From a bacterium UBP11_UBA4055 (GTDB lineage: Bacteria > UBA4055), in contig DFZN01000058.1 of assembly GCA_002382735.1 (NCBI GenBank), positions 1 to 13,608 on the forward strand: a stretch of DNA of 13,608 nt. The letters are read 5' to 3'. The position numbers and the translations under genes are program-made. Positions 1-5,243 of this stretch are shown in pieces. Under the pieces are notes generated by a model. It was given only the letters and a program-made list of their open reading frames with translations, was not told the origin of the DNA and made no database searches. Numbering within the stretch: the first letter of the stretch is position 1; each line of letters opens with the position of its first letter.

Positions 1-540
1 GACAACTGCGCGATTGAAGGTAGTTTAGACTTCGAATATACAGGATCAAACAATATCACTCTCTCATCAAACAACTCCGGCGATCCGGACTCGCCTTACT
101 TTTGCGATCCTGACAACAACTGGATGATACAGGAGAATTCACCGTTGAGGGACGGGGGGATATGGACGGACGATGTTCCTTTTTACGACATTGCGGGTTA
201 TCTGAGGGATTCTGTGCCTGACATTGGTTGTTATGAATACGATCCGACTTCGATAGATGAAGATTCTGCTTTACCTCGAACAACTAGGCTATACCAGAAC
301 TACCCGAACCCGTTCAATCCTTCCACAAACATCAGGTTCTCGCTGGCTAAAGAAGATCATGTGAACCTGACAGTCTATAATGTTAAAGGACAGGTTATTA
401 CTAAGCTTGTTGAAAGCGATCTTAAAGCAGGCAATCACAATGTCGTGTTTAATGCAGATGCTTTTAATTCCGGAGTATATTACTACAAACTCGAAGCTAA
501 CGGAAAATCTTTGACAAAGCGGATGTTAATGGTGAAATAA
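1..540 (+). CDS. T9SS-sorted surface protein, C-terminal part (5' end outside window)
   Basis: The reading frame is open from base 1 to the TAA at 538-540, so this is the last 179 residues of a longer exported protein. The C-terminal ~80 residues form a type IX secretion (Por) sorting domain: a YQNYPNPFNP motif, then a beta-sandwich tail with SGVYYYKLE and a basic end (KRMLMVK). In this family the domain directs passage across the outer membrane and is normally cleaved off at the surface. The preceding stretch (DSPYF, SPLRDGG, VPDIGCYEY) resembles the end of right-handed parallel beta-helix surface proteins, which often close with DIGAYEY just before the sorting tail. That fold is inference from a fragment. 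The next gene starts 22 nt downstream on the same strand and also carries a sorting tail, so the two are probably co-transcribed. The native function cannot be read from this part. Confidence 0.85.
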   Translation, partial: DNCAIEGSLDFEYTGSNNITLSSNNSGDPDSPYFCDPDNNWMIQENSPLRDGGIWTDDVPFYDIAGYLRDSVPDIGCYEYDPTSIDEDSALPRTTRLYQNYPNPFNPSTNIRFSLAKEDHVNLTVYNVKGQVITKLVESDLKAGNHNVVFNADAFNSGVYYYKLEANGKSLTKRMLMVK

Positions 541-562
541 CATTAAATTCAGGAGATATGTT

Positions 563-2023
563 ATGAAAAACAGTTTATGTAATATTTTATTTGGTTCGGC
601 ATTTTTGATCTCCCTTTTTGCTCAGTCTGTTCAGTGGCAGAAACTGATTCCTTTCGAATCGGACGATGATGGACCGGTCGGGATAGATATAACCGATACC
701 GGCGAGATACTCGTAGCATATTACACCAATGGTCCCAACGAAGGTGTCTGGACTGACGATTCTCTCACTCATTCACCCGTTACAAAAGTCGCCCGCTTAG
801 ATGCTACGGGCAATTTAATAGATACAGAAGATCATGGTCATCTGTTTACCCATAGCGTTACAGGCATAGGAATCACTGAGAATGGCTATACTTTATCGGG
901 CAACATTTTTTCACCGTTCTTTGACGGAACATACTGGTATGACCCTATAAGTGCCCTCTTGATAAATTTCCAAGAAACAGGCCGTGATACTATCGAATAT
1001 TTAGCGCATAACGATGATGAATATAATTGCACAAAAATAAAAACTTCCCCTATTCAAAGTCCGATGGCATTTGTAACGAGATATCCAAGTGCATGGACAG
1101 GAACAGGGGGTGCATCAGAAATTTTCGTGATTGATCTCAACAACAATATCACGGGCAGTTACGACCATGTCTTGATCCCTGATACGATAAGTTTTTCCAA
1201 GTATTCTTTTTACATAAATGATCTAGCCGTCTCCGCGGATAATCAAACAATATTATCGGGAATTTTTTCGAATGCTATATTCCAACAACTGTCTTACTTT
1301 ATTTGTATTGATTCTGAAAATAATGTATTATGGGAGCATTTTTATGATATCGGTTGGTCGGATTCCCAATATTTTTCATCCGTTTCATATTCGCCCGAGG
1401 GTGGTTGTATCTCAGGTGAATATTCTTCTCAAAATAACTATATCAGAAAATACGACAGTCTGGGGATTTTACAATACTCAATTGGCCCATATCCGGCCTC
1501 TTCAAACGGGGATATGATCGAATGGATTTACTCCATCGGAAACAATGAATACCTTTATAAAAACAAACGAAACGATACTGTTTTCAAGATCGTTGATACG
1601 GGTACCGGGCTGATCGAGGACTGGTCATTCGTGCCGGAAGGCATTAAAGCTGTCAGAGCCTTTGAAAACGGTTTTGTTGCGGCTGGAGTAAAGGACGGCA
1701 ATATATGGGTGAAAAGTTTTGACGCAACTTCGGGGATCGAAGACATTTCAGGTGTTCCAACAGTCACAACTCTCTACCAAAACTATCCGAACCCTTTCAA
1801 TCCTGTAACACAGATAAAATTTGCTTTATCTAAGAAAGCTGATGTAAAGTTGAGTGTTTACAACATAAATGGCCAGCTTGTTTCTCAGCTGTTAAGCGGA
1901 ACAATGAACGCCGTGTATCATACGGTTGAATTCGACGGAAGCAATCTGAACTCAGGTGTGTATTATTACACTCTTGAAGCTGACGGGATCAGGCATACAA
2001 ATAAAATGTTATTGATGAAATAG
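563..2023 (+). CDS. Secreted protein with C-terminal type IX secretion sorting domain, unknown function
   Basis: A 486-residue exported protein. Residues 1 to about 21 are a Sec signal peptide (Lys2-Asn3, hydrophobic core, likely cleavage near LFAQ). About residues 22-390 are repetitive beta-rich sequence with WVKSFD, VRAFENGFVAAG and similar stretches, like the WD40/beta-propeller-type 'T9SS domain-containing' proteins of the FCB group; I see no catalytic motif. About residues 395-486 are the Por sorting domain: LYQNYPNPFNPVTQIKF, SVYNINGQLV, LNSGVYYYTLEADG and a basic end. The ATG at 563 follows AGGAGA at 551-556 with good spacing, which supports this start. The protein should cross the inner membrane by Sec and the outer membrane by the type IX machinery, ending at the surface or outside. 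Its tail is clearly homologous to that of the gene just upstream, but the body is different. No intrinsic terminator is evident in the 158 bp that follow. Confidence 0.9.
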   Translation: MKNSLCNILFGSAFLISLFAQSVQWQKLIPFESDDDGPVGIDITDTGEILVAYYTNGPNEGVWTDDSLTHSPVTKVARLDATGNLIDTEDHGHLFTHSVTGIGITENGYTLSGNIFSPFFDGTYWYDPISALLINFQETGRDTIEYLAHNDDEYNCTKIKTSPIQSPMAFVTRYPSAWTGTGGASEIFVIDLNNNITGSYDHVLIPDTISFSKYSFYINDLAVSADNQTILSGIFSNAIFQQLSYFICIDSENNVLWEHFYDIGWSDSQYFSSVSYSPEGGCISGEYSSQNNYIRKYDSLGILQYSIGPYPASSNGDMIEWIYSIGNNEYLYKNKRNDTVFKIVDTGTGLIEDWSFVPEGIKAVRAFENGFVAAGVKDGNIWVKSFDATSGIEDISGVPTVTTLYQNYPNPFNPVTQIKFALSKKADVKLSVYNINGQLVSQLLSGTMNAVYHTVEFDGSNLNSGVYYYTLEADGIRHTNKMLLMK

Positions 2024-2127
2024 TGACATTTGTCTGCCCAAGAAGTGTTATATCACAAATATAAGACTAAACTGGAGGGAAAAAGCAGCAGAAAAATGAC
2101 TGAGATAGGCAAGAAATAAGTAACTAA

Positions 2128-2156
2128 TTGATTTACACAGAAGAATTTTGTATATT
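2128..2156 (+). promoter_or_regulatory. Probable promoter of the MNT/HEPN pair
   Basis: TTGATT (2128-2133) and TATATT (2151-2156) are separated by 17 nt. The -10 hexamer continues into TATATTG, which also suits the TAnnTTTG element of Bacteroidota promoters. Initiation near 2163 would give a leader of about 20 nt containing the GGAGGAAAGGAG ribosome-binding tract before the ATG at 2182. Called by eye. Confidence 0.55.
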
Positions 2157-2181
2157 GTAATATGGAGGAAAGGAGCAGGTA

Positions 2182-2487
2182 ATGTTCAGACTTTATGATC
2201 ATATCGACAAAAATGAACTTGACAGATTGTGCAAGGCATATAAGATCAAGTCTTTATCGCTTTTCGGTTCTGCAGTTAGAGACGAATTGAAACAGGACAG
2301 CGATATAGATATACTAATTGAATTTGAAAAGGGCTGCACACCGGGACTTATAACTTTTATTGGAATACAAAGAGAATTATCACATCTGATAGGTAAAAAA
2401 GTAGATCTGAGAACTAAAGGCGATCTTAGCAGATATTTTATAGATAAAGTGATGAATGAGCGCAGGATCGAATATGTATCCCGATGA
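2182..2487 (+). CDS. MNT-type minimal nucleotidyltransferase, antitoxin of a HEPN/MNT pair
   Basis: A 101-residue protein of the minimal nucleotidyltransferase family (MntA-like, pol-beta superfamily). It carries the exact signature GSX10DXD: Gly29-Ser30, ten residues, then Asp41 and Asp43, inside SLFGSAVRDEL...DSDIDILIEF; Asp75 in KKVDLRT is a good candidate for the third carboxylate. In characterised pairs MntA neutralises its HEPN RNase partner by adding AMP to it. The start has a strong purine tract (GGAGGAAAGGAG) just upstream. The 3' end overlaps the start of the HEPN reading frame by 14 nt, the normal arrangement for these operons, but here the partner is gutted (next entry). The length is typical and the catalytic residues are intact, so the gene itself looks functional although it has no local target left. 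A role on a HEPN toxin elsewhere in the genome is possible but unproven. Confidence 0.88.
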   Translation: MFRLYDHIDKNELDRLCKAYKIKSLSLFGSAVRDELKQDSDIDILIEFEKGCTPGLITFIGIQRELSHLIGKKVDLRTKGDLSRYFIDKVMNERRIEYVSR

Positions 2488-2615
2488 CATTTCAAGGCTA
2501 AACCATATAATCGATGCAGCAAACGAGGCTGTTCAATGTTGACACTGAGCATATATGGTCAACTGTTAAGACAGACATACCTGATCTTTTATCTCAATTG
2601 AATGAGCTGAAGTAA
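2474..2615 (+). pseudogene. Remnant of a HEPN (DUF86) toxin gene, internal deletion and frameshift
   Basis: From the ATG at 2474 the frame reads MYPDDISRLNHIIDAANEAV and then reaches TGA at 2540-2542. This is the typical N-terminus of DUF86/HEPN toxins. In another frame, 2538-2615 reads VDTEHIWSTVKTDIPDLL and ends QLNELK before TAA, which matches the typical C-terminus of the same family (DLEIVWxTVxxDLPxL). The two pieces abut. About 60 residues of the usual ~110 are missing, including the region that holds the RNase motif Rx4-6H, and the two ends are in different frames. The gene therefore cannot make an active toxin. The 14-nt overlap with the MNT gene shows that this was once an ordinary MNT/HEPN operon. 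Family assignment of both scraps is from memory of the family, not from an alignment. Confidence 0.75.
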
Positions 2616-2619
2616 ACCG

Positions 2620-2745
2620 AAATCGCGACCTTTTTTTGAGAAGAACAACTCTTGACGATCTTTACCCGCCGGCCAAAATGATGTTCATAGTATTATTTAA
2701 TTAATGCTGCGCAGAGTTGTTCTTCGAGAAATATGGTAGCGATTT
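2620..2745. repeat. 126-bp element with 33-bp imperfect inverted repeats (MITE-like or long hairpin)
   Basis: The left arm is 2620-2652 and the right arm 2713-2745. Reverse-complementing the right arm and aligning it without gaps gives 27 matches in 33. The inner 13 bp (GAAGAACAACTCT) and the outer 7 bp (AAATCGC) match perfectly. The 60-bp interior has no convincing reading frame. The element starts 5 nt after the stop of the HEPN remnant and ends 16 nt before the tmRNA -35 region. I see no clear target-site duplication at the outer edges. It could be a miniature inverted-repeat transposable element, the residue of a larger insertion sequence, or a transcribed hairpin separating the two units. 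Confidence 0.6.
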
Positions 2746-2761
2746 ATATGACGATTAATAT

Positions 2762-2789
2762 TTGATATTCAATTTTTTTACACTATATT
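2762..2789 (+). promoter_or_regulatory. Promoter of ssrA (tmRNA)
   Basis: TTGATA (2762-2767) and TATATT (2784-2789) are 16 nt apart. The same bases also fit the Bacteroidota sigma-factor consensus: TTTG at 2761-2764, exactly 19 nt, then TATATTTA against TAnnTTTG. Initiation would fall near 2796, a few bases before the mature 5' end of tmRNA at 2804. Confidence 0.65.
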
Positions 2790-2803
2790 TACAATTGTCC
2801 AAC

Positions 2804-3160
2804 GGGGGTGTTTATGGATTCGACGGGATTGATCGTTGGATTGGATTGCATGCCGATAACCACGGGTAAATCGTTAAAGGTCCTGTGAAAACAATAAATG
2901 CTAATACTAATTACGCATTAGCTGCCTAATAAACGGCAGCTCGTTCACCGCCGGAGTTCCAGTTCCTTTGGCGGATGGGCGCCATCCTGAACTGGTTTGC
3001 TCTGATCCTCGCCTGAGGGATTAAAGCGCGATAAATCAGGATCGCCGCACTGGTGCCAAGTCTGTCGGGAGCCTGGGCGGTTAAATCCAAAGGCAGAATA
3101 AGCATGTAGAGGTCCTTTCGGACGCTTTTTCGGACAGGGGTTCGACTCCCCTCATCTCCA
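2804..3160 (+). ncRNA. ssrA: tmRNA (transfer-messenger RNA)
   Basis: The 5' end GGGGGTGTTTATGGATTCGACGGG is the conserved tmRNA start, and the 3' end holds a T arm (AGGGG TTCGACT CCCCT, 3136-3152). The acceptor stem forms between GGGGGTG (2804-2810) and CATCTCC (3153-3159) with two G-U pairs; A3160 is the discriminator base. CCA is not encoded (the next bases are CAA), so it must be added after processing. The length of 357 nt is usual for one-piece tmRNA. The RNA enters stalled ribosomes with SmpB, acts first as tRNA-Ala and then as a short message for a degradation tag. The gene has its own promoter upstream and an intrinsic terminator 12 nt downstream. The middle section (about 2933-3110) shows the paired GC-rich segments expected of the pseudoknots. 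Confidence 0.97.
2900..2932 (+). other. tmRNA proteolysis-tag reading frame
   Basis: In frame from 2900 the sequence reads ANTNYALAA followed by two stop codons (TAA TAA, 2927-2932). The ending YALAA is the classical protease-recognition tail. The resume codon cannot be fixed from sequence alone: it may be GCT at 2900, or lie a few codons upstream, where the frame reads KTIN. Confidence 0.85.
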
Positions 3161-3171
3161 CAAAGGTCAAA

Positions 3172-3197
3172 GCCGCCTGAATTACAGGCGGTTTTTT
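3172..3197 (+). terminator. Rho-independent terminator of ssrA
   Basis: A perfect 7-bp GC-rich stem, CCGCCTG (3173-3179) with CAGGCGG (3185-3191), a 5-nt loop, then six T (3192-3197). It lies 12 nt after the mature tmRNA end and before the next gene, so it ends the ssrA transcript. Confidence 0.93.
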
Positions 3198-3211
3198 ATT
3201 TAAAATATAAC

Positions 3212-3239
3212 TTGAATATTCCGCTGAAAAGCGTATTAT
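3212..3239 (+). promoter_or_regulatory. Probable promoter of the GNAT/ATP-grasp gene
   Basis: TTGAAT (3212-3217) and TATTAT (3234-3239), spacing 16 nt, lie between the ssrA terminator and the start codon at 3264. Initiation near 3246 would leave a leader of about 18 nt without a Shine-Dalgarno sequence, which is common in Bacteroidota-like genomes. Called by eye. Confidence 0.5.
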
Positions 3240-3263
3240 ACATTCAAAAAACGGAAATCTTAA

Positions 3264-5243
3264 ATGAAAATAACTTTCAGGACAGCACAATTAAGCGATC
3301 TTGAATTTCTTAAGACCGTGGAGAAGCTGTCCTTTCCTCCACACAGGCAGAACAACTCCAAATCTTTACGGCTGTCGATCATAAGCACCTTCCAGGAAGT
3401 GTGGGTGGCGGAGACCAAAGTCAGGAACAAAAAAGAACAGATCGCGGACGCCATACTTTATCCACACAGGAAAACTCTGAGAATATTCTCGATAGCGGTC
3501 ATGCCTGAGTACAGGGGAAAGGGAGTAGGGCACGAGCTGATTGAAAAGATTAAGGAGCACGCAGGGTTCAGGGGTTTCCTCTCAATTTCACTCGAAGCCG
3601 ACGCAGATAATCAGGCATTGGTCAGGTGGTACACGGATCACGGTTTTTCAGTCAGAGAAAAACTTCCGGATTACTACGGGACCGGTGAGGATGCTGTGAG
3701 AATGTCGATCGCCCTTGAGAACGGTCATGCGAATGCGGACGGTTCAATATCGGCTATGAGGAATTTTATCGTGGTGGACAATCCTTCAAAATGGTCGCTC
3801 GAAATAGACAGTGCGGATGTGATCTCGGCAAAGGAGTATATCACCGGACCGAGATTCCAGAACATTCCCAACGCCCGTGTATTCAACATGTGCAATTCAT
3901 ACAAGTACCAGAGTCTCGGTTACTATGTGTCGCTTCTGGCTTCGGCAAGAGATCACAGGGCAATGCCGAATGTAACCACTATCAGAGATTTTACGAATCT
4001 CTCCGTCATCAGAAATTTTACAGATAACATCGATGATCTGATACAGGAATCATTGAAGGATGAAGAGGGCAATTATTTCAGCCTGATAATTTGTTTCGGC
4101 CATTCGACGGTCAAAGGTTTCAGGAAGCTGGCAAAAGAGATATATCAGCTTTTCGAATCCCCGATCCTCAGGGTGTCTTTTGCGAGATCAAAGGACTGGA
4201 GCATCAGGAAGATAGCACCGATGCCCATAGGATCACTCAGGTCGGTAGCTCAATCTGATATAGAAAAGTATGCGAGAGAATATTTCAGTCACAAAAGATT
4301 TAATAAACAGAGAATGAAGAATTACCTGTACGATCTCGCCATCCTGATCGATCCCAAAGAAAAGTACCCGCCTTCAGACAAACCTGCGATGGAAGCGTTC
4401 AGAAAAGCCGCTGAAGAAGTCGGATTCTATACTGAGTTCATAACGAAAGAGGATTACGACAGGCTTCCGGAGTTTGATGCTCTCTTCATAAGAGAAACAA
4501 CAAGCGTAAATGACCATACTTATCTTTTTTCCAGACGAGCCTATTCGGAAGGCCTTGTCGTCATAGATGACCCGTGGTCTATAATGAGATGCTCGAACAA
4601 AATGTTCCTTTACGAAAGGATGAACAGAGCCAGAATACCTACCCCGAAGACCAGAATGATGACTAAAGGGCTGAAAGGTTGGGATCAGAATTTCGATATC
4701 CCTTTTCCGGTCATATTAAAGCAGCCTGACGGAAGTTTCTCTAAAGATATGTATAAAGTAGCAGATGTAGAGGAAATGAAGGAAAAGCTTGAACAGATGT
4801 ATAAAACCTCGGACCTGATAGTGGCTCAGGAATTCGTGAAGTCCGACTACGACTGGAGGATAGGAGTTCTTGACGGGACACCTCTGTTCGCGAGTAAATA
4901 TTATATGGCTAAAGATCACTGGCAGATATATAACTGGGCCAGCGAGGATAATGAAGCTCTTCATACGGGAGATTTTGAGACCGTTCCCGTGGATAAGGCT
5001 CCCGAATATATTATAAATACAGCCGTAAGGGCATGTTCTCTGATCGGGGACGGCCTGTACGGTGTTGACATAAAGGATATTGACGGCAAACCGTGCCTGA
5101 TCGAAATAAACGATAATCCGAATTTCGATTACGGGATCGAAGACAAGGTTCTGGGAAAGGAACTTTATTTAAGGATAATGCGTTCTATTTTGTGCAGGAT
5201 CGAGAAGGAGAGAGGTGTTCCCAAGTATGTGTCGTCCGACTAA
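3264..5243 (+). CDS. GNAT acetyltransferase / RimK-like ATP-grasp ligase fusion
   Basis: A 659-residue three-part protein. Residues 1-151 are a GNAT N-acetyltransferase domain; the acetyl-CoA loop is visible as VMPEYRGKGVGHELI (79-93), followed by the C-terminal NQALVRWYTDHGF strand (115-127). Residues ~166-340 match the RLAN domain found before some RimK-like ligases (FIVVDNPSKW, SYKYQSLGYYVSLLASARDH). Residues ~352-645 are the ATP-grasp fold: Lys486 in PVILKQPDGSFS for nucleotide binding, VAQEFV (519-524), Asp602 and Glu614/Asn616 in CLIEINDNPN for metal binding. All look intact. The family joins an amino acid to a carboxylate with ATP and is thought to make peptides or modify proteins; the substrate is unknown. 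No partner gene (such as a GCS2-type ligase or a peptidase) is adjacent. The start has no Shine-Dalgarno but is well placed for the GNAT fold. The stop overlaps that of the convergent PBP gene. Confidence 0.9.
   Translation: MKITFRTAQLSDLEFLKTVEKLSFPPHRQNNSKSLRLSIISTFQEVWVAETKVRNKKEQIADAILYPHRKTLRIFSIAVMPEYRGKGVGHELIEKIKEHAGFRGFLSISLEADADNQALVRWYTDHGFSVREKLPDYYGTGEDAVRMSIALENGHANADGSISAMRNFIVVDNPSKWSLEIDSADVISAKEYITGPRFQNIPNARVFNMCNSYKYQSLGYYVSLLASARDHRAMPNVTTIRDFTNLSVIRNFTDNIDDLIQESLKDEEGNYFSLIICFGHSTVKGFRKLAKEIYQLFESPILRVSFARSKDWSIRKIAPMPIGSLRSVAQSDIEKYAREYFSHKRFNKQRMKNYLYDLAILIDPKEKYPPSDKPAMEAFRKAAEEVGFYTEFITKEDYDRLPEFDALFIRETTSVNDHTYLFSRRAYSEGLVVIDDPWSIMRCSNKMFLYERMNRARIPTPKTRMMTKGLKGWDQNFDIPFPVILKQPDGSFSKDMYKVADVEEMKEKLEQMYKTSDLIVAQEFVKSDYDWRIGVLDGTPLFASKYYMAKDHWQIYNWASEDNEALHTGDFETVPVDKAPEYIINTAVRACSLIGDGLYGVDIKDIDGKPCLIEINDNPNFDYGIEDKVLGKELYLRIMRSILCRIEKERGVPKYVSSD

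Noticed and set aside
2024..2127. Terminator after the second T9SS gene
   Set aside because: Only a weak ATTTGT/ACAAAT pair with a wide loop and no T tract is visible.
2474..2615. Programmed frameshift joining the two HEPN parts
   Set aside because: Joining the frames would still leave out about 60 residues with the catalytic motif, and no slippery sequence is seen at the junction.
2804..3263. Mobile element integrated at the 3' end of ssrA
   Set aside because: ssrA is a classic attachment site, but no integrase and no second copy of the tmRNA 3' end is present, and the terminator follows immediately.
3081..3290. 69-residue minus-strand frame containing VEMRGVEPLSE
   Set aside because: It lies antisense over the 3' half of tmRNA; this peptide is a familiar false gene produced by the conserved tRNA-like end.
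3347..3358. Partial copy of the inverted-repeat core (AGAACAACTC) inside the GNAT domain
   Set aside because: Ten bases within a conserved coding region, with no flanking similarity; chance is sufficient.
3264..5243. A peptide natural-product cluster built around the ATP-grasp gene
   Set aside because: No transporter, precursor peptide, second ligase or tailoring enzyme is adjacent; the neighbours are housekeeping genes.
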